64,000 nt of DNA, taken from Olivibacter sp036959255 (lineage in GTDB: Bacteria; Bacteroidota; Bacteroidia; Sphingobacteriales; Sphingobacteriaceae). The notes below the pieces were generated by a model, which was not told the origin of the DNA, did not search any database, and saw only the letters and a program-made list of their open reading frames with translations. Position numbers and translations under genes: made by a program. Shown here in pieces: positions 53,436 through 63,200 of this stretch. The stretch spans positions 124,001 to 188,000 of the forward strand of contig NZ_JAWMTI010000007.1 in the NCBI RefSeq assembly GCF_036959255.1, given 5' to 3'. The number at the start of each line of letters is the position of its first letter. The stretch's first letter is position 1.

Positions 53436-54731
53436 ATGACTATGCGATTTATTAATTTATTGACCTTTCTTCTCTTCGCAATCGTTTTTCGAGTAGCAGC
53501 GCAACCCAGTGAGCAATTTATTAAGGTGATAGTAGCACCCGATCATGAGAACTGGGAATACAAGCTAAATGAACCGGTGAAATTCACGGTTACCATTCTT
53601 CAAAATGGCAATCCATTAAAGAATATTCCTTTGCGTTATGAGCTCGGCCCGGAAAAAATGCCGGCACTTAAGAAAGATTCGCTGTTGTTGACGTCCGCGT
53701 CCTATACCGTTAAAGGTGAAGGTATGAAGCAGCCAGGCTTTCTTCGCTTAACGGCCTATGCTTATGTGAATGGCAAAGCATATAAAGGCCTCGCCACGGC
53801 AGGTTTTACCCCAGAGAAAATTGAACCAGCCGCTCAGCTGCCGAATGACTTTGCTGCGTTTTGGGACCAAGCCAAAAAAGAGCTGGCGGCAATCCCCTTA
53901 GATGCAAAAATGACGCTATTGCCCGAACGATGCACAGAAAAAGTGAATGTATACCATGTTAACATGCAAAATTATGGCGACTCCAGGCTTTATGGTATTC
54001 TATGCGTACCCAAGAAAGCAAGCAAGTATCCAGCGATTCTCCGAGTGCCGGGTGCAGGTGTCAGACCTTATAATGGCGATATTGCAATGGCTGAAAAAGG
54101 ATTTATAACACTCGAAATTGGTATTCATGGCATACCGGTAAACATGGATCCTGAACTTTATGCCAGTCTTCGCTTGGGAGGTTTGTGGAACTACTTTAAT
54201 TACAACCTGGATAATCGGGACCGTTTTTATTACAAACGTGTTTATTTGGGATGTGTACGAGCAAACGATTTCATCAGCTCATTACCTCAGTTTGATGGTG
54301 AACACCTAGCTGTTATAGGAGGTAGTCAGGGAGGAGCACTTTCCATTGTGACCGCCTCTTTGGACCCACGTGTCAAGTTTTTGGCTTCCTTTTATCCGGC
54401 ACTCAGCGACTTAACCGGCTACTTAAAAGGACGAGCCGGCGGTTGGCCACATTACCTGGATTCGACAAATCGATCTGTTAATGAAACCCCTGAAAAACTA
54501 AAAACCATGGGTTATTATGATGTGGTTAATTTTGCTCGACAATTAAAAGTACCAGGCATCTATTCATGGGGCTTTAATGATGAAACTTGCCCACCAACTT
54601 CTTTATATGCCGTGTATAATGTAATCCAGTCGCCAAAACAACTATATCTTGCCTTGGAGACCGGACATTGGACTTATAAAGAACAAAATGAGGTTGTAGG
54701 TGAATGGCTGGAAAAGAAGCTTGGCAGGTAG
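53436..54731 (+). CDS. CE7-type acetyl esterase (acetyl xylan esterase / cephalosporin-C deacetylase family)
   Basis: 431 residues with a signal peptide (LLTFLLFAIVFRVAAQ). An N-terminal beta domain of about 120 residues (KVIVAPDHENWEYKLNEPV) precedes the alpha/beta-hydrolase. The nucleophile elbow is GGSQGG near 297, the acid is in WGFNDETCPP near 381 and the histidine in ETGHWTYKEQ near 410; LRVPGAGVRPY is a typical CE7 oxyanion-loop segment. It removes acetyl groups from plant glycans or oligosaccharides. It is the only complete plus-strand gene in the window and lies between direct copies of the intergenic repeat, suggesting separate acquisition. Confidence 0.9.
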   Translation: MTMRFINLLTFLLFAIVFRVAAQPSEQFIKVIVAPDHENWEYKLNEPVKFTVTILQNGNPLKNIPLRYELGPEKMPALKKDSLLLTSASYTVKGEGMKQPGFLRLTAYAYVNGKAYKGLATAGFTPEKIEPAAQLPNDFAAFWDQAKKELAAIPLDAKMTLLPERCTEKVNVYHVNMQNYGDSRLYGILCVPKKASKYPAILRVPGAGVRPYNGDIAMAEKGFITLEIGIHGIPVNMDPELYASLRLGGLWNYFNYNLDNRDRFYYKRVYLGCVRANDFISSLPQFDGEHLAVIGGSQGGALSIVTASLDPRVKFLASFYPALSDLTGYLKGRAGGWPHYLDSTNRSVNETPEKLKTMGYYDVVNFARQLKVPGIYSWGFNDETCPPTSLYAVYNVIQSPKQLYLALETGHWTYKEQNEVVGEWLEKKLGR

Positions 54732-54801
54732 GAATTTTAACAGCTGAAGCTAACATTAAGAACATTGCCTCAGCTATCGCTCTTTTTCTGCAGAGCAGTT
54801 G

Positions 54802-55215
54802 TTTTTAAAAAAGGAACGTTTTTTTATCAACTTTTTCTTGGCAAAAAGTTGAACAAAACCCAAGGCTGTGTAGGCTACCTTGCACCTGATTGCAAAGCAT
54901 CCATTCCGCGTATTGGAGCCGTTTCACTTCCTCAATCCGCTCTGGTACTGCAATACGAGCAGACGTGCAAATGCTTTGCTGCTCGTTACGTCGATATCCT
55001 CCAAGGCCATTTTTCCCACACACCGAGCCTTTTTGGTTATTCGCAGGAACCCTCCGTTCTACCTAAAATGCCACATCGGATATCCTGCGGTTTGCAGGTT
55101 GATGCACTACCATTGCAGCGGGAGATCCAAGTGGCGAGTTTATTCGCGTTCCGTTCATTTTTGGCGCTCATGAGCTCCCTAAGGTCGGTTTTTGTTTCTT
55201 TTTTGCGGAAACCAC
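54802..55215 (+). repeat. Dispersed intergenic repeat, copy C
   Basis: About 415 bp, starting 70 bp after the CE7 stop, in the same orientation as copy B. Proximal hairpin CAACTTTTT-CTTGGC... AAAAAGTTG; distal end near GTTTTTGTTTCTTTTTTGCG. A 9-bp inverted repeat GCAAAGCAT (54892-54900) / ATGCTTTGC (54971-54979) is shared with copy A. It has an extra 50-bp stretch near 55140-55190 not seen in A or B. A 157-codon frame crosses it but is not supported as a gene. Confidence 0.8.
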
Positions 55216-55268
55216 GAAGTAGCATGAGTGCTTTTTAAAACAAACAATAACGAATAAAAAGAAAAATC

Positions 55269-56615
55269 TTATTTCACCGCTTTCTTATCATTTACAATGA
55301 TATTCTTCAATTGTAAACCTCTGATGAAGTCAAACGCGACATCACTTTCATTTGGCGTTGAAATGGTTAAATTTTCGAATGTAAAATTGGAAAGCGTGTA
55401 TTGTTTGGAATCGTTGATATGAAGAAAACGATCACAGGTCACCTTACAATTGCGCATGGTTAAATGGTCTACGGAAGATTTCGGTTCCGGTTGTCCTTTC
55501 AAATCAAAAAATTGCGTCCATGCGTCGATGGTAAGAAAATTGCGTGCAGTGCCGTCAATATCCTCTACCCATATGTTTTTATGTTTTTGCGGTGTATCGG
55601 GCCGCATTTTCAATCGAAGCACATAGGAGGTGTTTTTTACGGTACAACGCCTCATAATGACATTGTCGCTAAAAACCGACTCGCTACCCAATGTAAGAGA
55701 CGGACAGTTTTCGATCGTATTATCTTCTATGATGATATTGCGATTAGCCCCATTATTTGGGTCCTTATCGGCTGTTGGCCCTTTACCACCCTTTAAGCAA
55801 ATACCATCATCATTTACGGATATATAGCAGTTTTTTATTAACACATTTTGACATACATCTAGGTCAATGCCATCCGAGCTTGGCGCACGAACTTCACTTC
55901 CATTGTTTGAACCTGCAAGAATACGCACACCCAAAATCTTTAGGTTTTCGCATTTGTAATAATGCGAGGTCCAGAAAGGTGAATTAAGCAACTGAACGCC
56001 TGATACCTGCACATTTTTACTATTCGATATATATAATAGCCGTGGGCGCTGTTCGTCCATATTGGTGCATTTCGGGTTCCACTCGCGGCGAAGCCAGAAC
56101 GCCTGCCAATAACGTAATCCATTGCCGTTGATTATCCCTTTTCCTGAAATCGTAAATCCGTCCAAACCATCGGCATTGATCAAGGCAGCAAAATATTTCA
56201 GCGACTGCCCTTCAATACGGGTAGTAAGCACTTTAAAATCAGCAATATTATCACTGCATTTGAGCGTTGCACCCTCGTCTAGATATAGATGTGTTTTAGG
56301 TTTGAAGAAGAGTGATCCCGTGAGGAAAACGCCTTTTGGAATAACAATAACACCACCACCATTTTCAGACGCCTTGTCAATAATTTTTTGGATACTTTCA
56401 GTTTGTACGAGGGTGCTATCGGCGTTTACACCGTGATCGGTAACGATGTATTCTTTCCCCAACGAATTGCGAACGATCTTACTTGTATCCGAAAACCAAG
56501 TAGGTATAGGCGTTCCATCAGGAAAATTTTGTGCATGGAGCTTCCCTTCATTTTTAAAAAGAAGGAAATAGAATAACACCGCTAAAACGAAAGTAATCGG
56601 GCTTTTGTATCTCAT
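55269..56615 (-). CDS. GH28-family hydrolase lacking the conserved GHG histidine
   Basis: 448 residues with a signal peptide (KNEGKLHAQ). The beta-helix begins EYIVTDHGVNADSTLVQTES and has the usual GGGVIVIPKGVFLTGSLFFK. Active-site motifs: SSDGIDLDVC near 246 and NDDGICLKGG near 264 supply the three aspartates, and LRLKMR keeps the RxK pair. The GHG position reads CPSLTLGSES near 301, so the usual histidine is missing. This points to a non-polygalacturonase GH28 subgroup, perhaps a rhamnogalacturonan-type or exo-acting enzyme. It has its own operator and promoter and stands apart from the other GH28. Confidence 0.88.
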   Translation of the reverse strand: MRYKSPITFVLAVLFYFLLFKNEGKLHAQNFPDGTPIPTWFSDTSKIVRNSLGKEYIVTDHGVNADSTLVQTESIQKIIDKASENGGGVIVIPKGVFLTGSLFFKPKTHLYLDEGATLKCSDNIADFKVLTTRIEGQSLKYFAALINADGLDGFTISGKGIINGNGLRYWQAFWLRREWNPKCTNMDEQRPRLLYISNSKNVQVSGVQLLNSPFWTSHYYKCENLKILGVRILAGSNNGSEVRAPSSDGIDLDVCQNVLIKNCYISVNDDGICLKGGKGPTADKDPNNGANRNIIIEDNTIENCPSLTLGSESVFSDNVIMRRCTVKNTSYVLRLKMRPDTPQKHKNIWVEDIDGTARNFLTIDAWTQFFDLKGQPEPKSSVDHLTMRNCKVTCDRFLHINDSKQYTLSNFTFENLTISTPNESDVAFDFIRGLQLKNIIVNDKKAVK

Positions 56616-56663
56616 TTTTTCAGATTTCTATCATTAGGTTATTTATCATAATCCGTATACATC

Positions 56664-56708
56664 CAAAAAAAAGAGATTCTCTCATTAAAAGCAACCTGTA
56701 CCGTCCTG
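56664..56708 (-). promoter_or_regulatory. Operator 6 and promoter of GH28 at 56615
   Basis: GCAACCTGTACCGTCCTG at 56691-56708; exactly 19 bp on is TTTTTTTG (plus 56664-56671), one mismatch from TAnnTTTG. The rest of the gap up to 56909 is AT-rich with no gene seen. Confidence 0.6.
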
Positions 56709-56909
56709 CATATTGTATAAAGGCGCAAACAGACACCACAAAACACGCTAAAAATCAACACTTTACAATTAATAACTTTTATATTACTTCGAAACTATTT
56801 ATTGGGCGGTTTAAAAAAGGTCTACATCCTACTTGTCTATGCCGGGGACAACACCTAAACGTGCTGCATGTTCAGCAATAATAACGAGAAACCTTCATTA
56901 TATGAGCAA

Positions 56910-58292
56910 CTATTTAAGCATCTGCACAGCACTATCATTAATCTCAAATGGATGCTCCTGTAATAAGCGGTAAATCTCGGCGCCCGCTAGCAAAACCGGT
57001 CCATACCCGTGTGCAGCAAAATTGCTGATCGGACGATAATAGTAAAATGCCGGGTCAAAGCCCATACCCGTTCCCACACAGGTACCCGTTACCTGTCCTT
57101 GTTCTGTTACTTGGGTATTCACCGCATTCCAAGCCAACAGTGCCATAGGCCCATAAGCTTTCGCATCCAACCAACCTTTATTAATGGCTCGGGCAATGCA
57201 ATATGCATAAATGGCCGTGGCAGAAGTTTCAAGATACGAATCGTTTCGATCCAGTAACTGATGCCAAAAACCTGTTTTATCTTGCCTTTCCGCAAGCCCT
57301 GCTACATGACGATGAAGATTTTCAAGCACGACCGCCCTTCCTTGAAAATCTACGGACAATACATCCAACAATTCCACTTTTGTCAACAGCGCCCAGCCAT
57401 TCGCCCGCGCCCAATGGAATTGTGGATGAGGGTCCATATCCTGTACCCAACCGTGCATATATAGTCCTTTTTCGGTATTAAACATACGCTCGGCAAATTG
57501 CTTATACTGTTTCAGTGCCTCCTCAAAATAACGATTGTCGCCCGTCAATTTACCCATCTGTGCCAGCGCAGGCAGACTCATATATAAATCATCCAACCAT
57601 AAGGTGTTAGGTAGCGGTCGATTACGTGCCAAGGTTCCATCTTGCAAACGGAATTCTTTGTGCAAGATGTAATCTACATAGTTCTCTACCAAGGGTCGTA
57701 TATGAGCTGTCTGCGCCCCTGCGTCCAGCGCTTTTATCATGGCTGCAGCCATGGAGCCGGCGTCATCCAAGGCATGTGGTTTCAGCACGCTCCGAACAGG
57801 AGTAGTAGCATCCTTATGTTGACGAAGACGTTTTTTATACTGCTCGGCAACAGAACCAATGAAATCAAGTCGCTTTATCGTATAATCCTTATACTTTTGA
57901 TCGTCCGTTGCCAAAGCCACTTCTAACATACCCATATAAGTCACCCCCCACTCGTAACTAATCAATCTAAAATCACCGGGTTGGAAGATGCTGTTCTCAT
58001 TTGCCTGCTTTAGATCGACTACCTTGTGAGTAGACTTGTCTATTAAAGCTACCGGCGTAGCGGCATCTAAATATCGGTAAACTTTGTCAAGCGTCTTTTT
58101 CACATCTTCGGGTTTTGTTTCACCATAAGGTGTATCATAATCGGGCTTAAGCAGGTGTAAGGGTGCCGTGGCGTCGTTTCCGCCCTTACTAATATATTGT
58201 GCTTTTAAAGGTTGTGAAGACAAGCAGATCAGCAAGTGGCATGCAGTTAATAGAACTGCTATTCGAAATGGCACTGGTTCCATAAAGATCAT
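56910..58292 (-). CDS. GH105-family unsaturated glycuronyl hydrolase-like (secreted)
   Basis: About 460 residues from the ATG at 58290-58292. The frame reaches 58328, but that codon lies only a few bases past the predicted transcription start, and the inner starts give a better signal peptide (FRIAVLLTACHLLICLSSQ, then PLKAQ). The catalytic aspartate region is TLWLDDLYMSLPAL near 230 and the second motif HWARANGWALLTKVELLDVL; the end AHGYGPVLLAGAEIYRLL is characteristic. It removes unsaturated galacturonyl ends. Distinct from the GH105 at 23560, with a longer N-terminal part. It seems to be its own unit with a degenerate operator. Confidence 0.9.
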   Translation of the reverse strand: MIFMEPVPFRIAVLLTACHLLICLSSQPLKAQYISKGGNDATAPLHLLKPDYDTPYGETKPEDVKKTLDKVYRYLDAATPVALIDKSTHKVVDLKQANENSIFQPGDFRLISYEWGVTYMGMLEVALATDDQKYKDYTIKRLDFIGSVAEQYKKRLRQHKDATTPVRSVLKPHALDDAGSMAAAMIKALDAGAQTAHIRPLVENYVDYILHKEFRLQDGTLARNRPLPNTLWLDDLYMSLPALAQMGKLTGDNRYFEEALKQYKQFAERMFNTEKGLYMHGWVQDMDPHPQFHWARANGWALLTKVELLDVLSVDFQGRAVVLENLHRHVAGLAERQDKTGFWHQLLDRNDSYLETSATAIYAYCIARAINKGWLDAKAYGPMALLAWNAVNTQVTEQGQVTGTCVGTGMGFDPAFYYYRPISNFAAHGYGPVLLAGAEIYRLLQEHPFEINDSAVQMLK

Positions 58293-58342
58293 TCGTAATT
58301 GGTTAATATGAACACTAATTTTTAACATCAGTAAATAGATTA

Positions 58343-58386
58343 CAAGATACTAATTTCGGAGATATCAACTGTCAGGCACTGTCCTG
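58343..58386 (-). promoter_or_regulatory. Operator 7 (degenerate) before GH105
   Basis: Only the distal half-site GTCCTG (58381-58386) is intact; the proximal half at 58373-58376 reads CAGG instead of CCTG. A TATCTTG near -7 is at plus 58343-58349, in the expected place. Weakest of the eight sites. Confidence 0.4.
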
Positions 58387-58477
58387 ATGAACAAGGTAGT
58401 TTCGGCCTAAACAACGAAGCTACCTTTCGGCAGCCTCGTTGAACCAACATGAACTAAAGATCTATAAGATGTTTTTG

Positions 58478-58680
58478 TTACCAACCCGGATTCTGCATAC
58501 CCCCCAGAATTCTGTATGGCTTGTTTCTCTTCTGACGACAAAACGGCCTCACTATATTCCTCGAGGTAAACCTTCTCAATATGAATTTTAAGAAATTTTT
58601 CTCTATTGCTGGCAAAGTAAGTTTATATAATACGTTGTCTCTTTATCTACAAATTCTAAGTACTTAGATCGTTCGATCAT
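58478..58680 (-). pseudogene. Possible decayed protein C-terminus
   Basis: In the 384-bp gap between SusD and GH105 a minus-strand frame reads ...EKVYLEEYSEAVLSSEEKQA... and then meets a run of six G (plus 58500-58505). Removing one G would join it to GGMQNPGW followed by a stop at 58478, an ending like that of many SusD proteins. Upstream stops break the frame. It looks like a remnant, but the parent family cannot be named with confidence. Confidence 0.3.
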
Positions 58681-58712
58681 TGAGCCCGCAGCTACTTTTA
58701 CTAACACTAAGA

Positions 58713-60239
58713 TCAATATCCCTCGTTTTGTTTCCAGTTGCTCCTCGTATTCAGCTCATTTTGAGGTATTGGAAGTAATAGATCACGCCTAGTTGGTAAT
58801 TGTCCATTTGTATTTGTATGATAATGGCGTGCAAAATTACTCAAGGTATTAACTGCTTCATCTTCACCCCATCTTACTAAATCAAAAAACCTTTTACCCT
58901 CCCCTATAAACTCGAATTTTCGTTCTCTTTTAAGGTCATCTAAGGTTGGGCTCCCGGATAAAAGTGATAACCCAGCACGTGTTCTGATCTGATCGATATA
59001 CATTTTTGCTTCTACGGCCTTATTATTCATAATTAATGCTTCTGCATATAACAGTATCACATCTGCGGGTCGAATAATGGGAAAATTACGTGGAAAATCG
59101 TTCCAGGAACTTATTTTTTCATTCGTGTTATCCTTTTCCAGAAATTTCGTGATAACATTTCTAGAAACCCAGCTTCTATTTTCCGTATCTAAGCTGCTCC
59201 AATACCCTGTATCAACACTTGCAACCAATCTTTTATCGTTATTATTAATCATCTCACGCACGAGCACACTATCTACTCTCAAATCTTGTCCTTGCTGGCT
59301 ATAGGTTGGGTAAGTCCATTCTGGAAAAGGGGAAGCCCCTGATCCGGAATTTGTAATATATCCAGGAAGGCTGGATCCTAAACCAAGATTGCCTGAAGCA
59401 AATTGTATAGAAAAAAGATCGTACTTGTTTTCATTCTCTAAGGTAAACAGGGTACTATAGTCCAGATTAAATCGCTGATTTACTTCATTAATGATACCCG
59501 CAAGTGTGGTTTCTGCTTTTTCATAAGCACTATGATCATTTAGCGGATAGCCAGCCATTGTCATGTACACCTGTCCTAGTAACGCTTTTGCTGCCAGGCT
59601 GCCAACTCGACCAGCATCCTGTCCTGTATAGACTGGATCCAGATGCACTGCAGCGTATTCCAGATCCTGAATAATCTGCGTATACACGACTTCTAACGGC
59701 TCTCTGGGCAATGTGATGGCCGCCCCATTTTCGATCGGTTGAGTCACAATAGCAACAGGCCCAAATGACCGTGCTAATTCTGTATAAGCATAGGCTCTTA
59801 AAAAAGAAGCTTCAGCTCTATAGCGTAGGTATTCATCTTCTTTCGTATGCGCCAGTAAGTTATTCGCTTCCTTGATCATAGCATACAAGCGAGAAAAAAT
59901 GCTAACAACTGTACCCGAGAAGGGAGTTATTAGGTATTTCCTTAAATCCAATTGATCGTTTTGAGCAGAAGTTTCCCCTCCCCCAAGATACCTTATATCA
60001 GATCGATCTTCGGATGCCAACAAATAGTAGTCGGTAGCAAAATCAGTATTCGTACCATTTTTACCCAAACGAGCATAAATTCCTGTCACAGCCTGTTTGA
60101 TCTCCAATTCACTGCTATAGAAAGAGTCGGAAACATTATTCTCTATAGGCTTAATATCAAGGATATCCTTACAGGACTGGCTGATACACAATATAAAGAG
60201 TATAATGCCATATTTTTTTAATTGATTTTTCGTTTTCAT
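58713..60239 (-). CDS. SusD/RagB-family glycan-binding lipoprotein
   Basis: 508 residues, lipobox ISQSC near 19-23. SusD features: IKQAVTGIYARLGK, YAMIKEANNLLAHTK, YRAEASFLRAYAYTELARSF, VILLYAEALIMNNKAVEA, ERKFEFIGEGKRFFDLVRWG and final WKQNEGY. Its codon and base use look more AT-rich than its neighbours, as does the partner SusC. It pairs with the SusC at 60250 (10-bp spacing) and has no enzymes in its unit. Confidence 0.95.
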   Translation of the reverse strand: MKTKNQLKKYGIILFILCISQSCKDILDIKPIENNVSDSFYSSELEIKQAVTGIYARLGKNGTNTDFATDYYLLASEDRSDIRYLGGGETSAQNDQLDLRKYLITPFSGTVVSIFSRLYAMIKEANNLLAHTKEDEYLRYRAEASFLRAYAYTELARSFGPVAIVTQPIENGAAITLPREPLEVVYTQIIQDLEYAAVHLDPVYTGQDAGRVGSLAAKALLGQVYMTMAGYPLNDHSAYEKAETTLAGIINEVNQRFNLDYSTLFTLENENKYDLFSIQFASGNLGLGSSLPGYITNSGSGASPFPEWTYPTYSQQGQDLRVDSVLVREMINNNDKRLVASVDTGYWSSLDTENRSWVSRNVITKFLEKDNTNEKISSWNDFPRNFPIIRPADVILLYAEALIMNNKAVEAKMYIDQIRTRAGLSLLSGSPTLDDLKRERKFEFIGEGKRFFDLVRWGEDEAVNTLSNFARHYHTNTNGQLPTRRDLLLPIPQNELNTRSNWKQNEGY

Positions 60240-60249
60240 GAGTTCAGGA

Positions 60250-63200
60250 TTAAAAAGTCGCGTTTAAACCAAAGGAAAGTGTTCTAGCTTGCGGATAAGC
60301 CCCCCAATCGGCAGAAGCATTATCTTGTGTTGCTGCTTCAGGAGAAAACCCTGGATAATAACTATCCCACATATACACATTGTCACAAGAAGCATAAACA
60401 CGCAATCGGTTTAGGACTTTCCCTTTCACTGGAATATTATATCCAAGTGTGATATTTTTTATTCTAAGATAACCGGCATCATACATCCAATTCGTATCAT
60501 ATTGGCTGGTTACCGCAGAAAAGAAAGCAGGCACCTTACCATCTCCCGGCTCTTCTTCTGACCAATAGGCATTGGTAAGCCATTGATCCATGTAAAGCCA
60601 TCTCACATCATTTGTTGGACGATTCCATCCTCTGGATCCGATGGAAAGCAGATCGCCCCCTAATTTACCCTGAACAAGTATTGACAAATCAAGATTTTTA
60701 TATGAAAAAGTATTCGTTAAGCCGTACTCGAAGTCAGGTTGGTAGTTGCCTGCTATAATATAATCAGCTGCATCAATTTTATTATCGCCATTGGCATCCC
60801 GGTATTTGGTATCGCCTGGACGCTGTCCGGAATAAATAGGTATCTTAGCGATATAACTTCCATTATCGCCACGATCGAAATCGCTTTCGCGAAGAACTCC
60901 GATCGCGTCTAATAAATAGTATGAGTTAATGGGGTTTCCGACCCGCTGTATGATTGTACTTCCCTGCCCTAATCTAATATCAGAATTGTCACTACCGAGG
61001 CTAGTTATTTTATTTCTGTTGATCGATATGTTGAAGGACGTATTCCATTTAAAGACACCTACTAGATTGGAGGAGTTCACCATCAATTCGATTCCTTTAT
61101 TATCTACATTACCAACGTTATCCAACATATTGGAAAATCCTGTAATAAGTGATACAGGAGCTCCTAATAGTAAATTACTTGTCTTTTTATAATATAGATC
61201 AGCAGTAAGGTATAGACGATCTCTAAAAATCCCTAGGTCAATCCCAATATTATAACTATCCGATTTTTCCCATCCAAGCATTGAATTGGAGATATTTCCT
61301 AAAACGAAGCCATTGTTTAAAGACTGCGCATCTCCAAAAGGATAGTTTAATGGCGTCATGTTCGACAGAAATTGGGAGTTTCCAATGCGATCATTTCCTG
61401 CTTGCCCCCAACTTAACCTTAATTTGGCAGTACTCATCCACGACAGGTTATTAAAGAATGATTCTTCATTTATTTTCCAAGCAGCCGATAGCGCTGGGAA
61501 CCAGCCCCAACGATTTGCCGGGCCAAATTTGGATGAGCCATCGCGCCGCAACGATGCGGAAAACAAATAACGATTTTTATAATTGTACTGAACTCTTGAG
61601 AAGAAAGAGACCATGGCGTTTTCTGCGGCTCCTATCCCGTTTGTAGTCATCACAGTCCCTCTGTTTAGATCAAATACCCAGGTTTTGTCGTCTGGAAATC
61701 CCGATTGCCCCTGATCAGTACTTTCATCCCAATAGCGCTCTTGGCTTGCACCAATTAAAGCCTCGATACCATGATCTCCAAAAACTCTATTATAATTTAG
61801 TGTCCCCTGCGCCAATAGAGTGTGACTTACTAAGGTCCTTTTCCTGGAAGAAGAGCGCTCACCCGGAGTTGAAGTATCCCAGGTACCTTGAATCCAAGTA
61901 GGACTGTAGGTGCGTTCTGAGTTTCCTCTATAATTCCATCCTACTAAACCATTTGCCGACAGCCCATCTAAAAGATCGATCGTCATGTTTAAGGCCGAAT
62001 TAAGACGTGTATCCTGGTTTGTCCTTTCATTATAAACGGCCTGAACGTATGGGCTTACATTATTGCCTCCCGGACCCCATATATCATAGAACTTATAAGG
62101 ATCGGCTCCGGCCATTTTGCCTGATCCGGCCAACACCCATCCAGGAAAGCTCAAGGATCTAGCTACGGCATTGTCTTTGCCATCAACGTTGGCACCCTTA
62201 CGAGTTCCTAGCGAGGGTGCTAAACTTAAGCCAACCCTTATGCGGTCGTTAATCTTTGTCTCCAGATTAGCCCTTAACGAATACCGTGTAAATGAGGACC
62301 CATGAACGATACCATCTTGGTCAAAAATCCCTGCTGAAATGGAATAATTGGTTATATCGGTAGCGCCGGAAGCATTTATTTGAAAATCATTCACCGGTGC
62401 CGTACGAAACAATTCGTCCTGCCAATCGATGGGCTCTATGGCATCCGTACCCCAGTAGGGATCGTAAATTCCATAGGATGTTCTTATAGTTCCTAATTCC
62501 TCTCTAGTAGTATAGGTGGTGTTATTGATATTTTCAGCATAAGCTATCCGATCAGCTTGACCCACCGCAGCACTTAAACCGGTGGCATTTACCCACTGCC
62601 TATCCAACCATTTTTTATTAAAAGACACCCATTGATCTGCGTCCATTACATCTACCTTCCGCTCTATGTTTGACAAGGCGGTATACCCACTAAATGAAAT
62701 TACCGGCTTTCCGATCTTTCCCTTTTTGGTGGTTACGATTACAACACCGTTGGAGCCTCGCGATCCGTAAATAGCCGCTGAAGCAGCATCTTTCAAGACA
62801 TCAATCGTCTGAATATCGGCTGGGTTAATCCCCGATAAATTATCTATGGGAACCCCATCGACCACATAAAGCGGTGTAGATACACCATTGATGGATGCCA
62901 CGCCGCGTACGTTGATCGTGATATCACTACCGGGCGATCCAGAAGTGCTACGAACGGTTACACCAGCCATTTGTCCTTGCAACGCCTGTTCGACACGGGC
63001 TACCGGCCTTTCTTTGAGCTGCTCAGCATTCACACTCGCGATAGAGCCAGTGAGATTACCCTTTTTCTGCGTTCCATAACCGATAACTACCACCTCGTCC
63101 AATCCTTGATTATCAACCTCTAATGTAATTTGAATGACCGCTTGATCATGAAGCAGGTACTTTTTCTGTTTATAACCGACGGCACTGAAAATAAGAACAT

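Noticed and set aside
54765..55238. 157-codon plus-strand frame across repeat C and similar frames in repeat A
   Set aside because: The matching frame in copy B contains stops, and conservation is at nucleotide level with hairpins at the ends. Treated as a repeat, not a gene.
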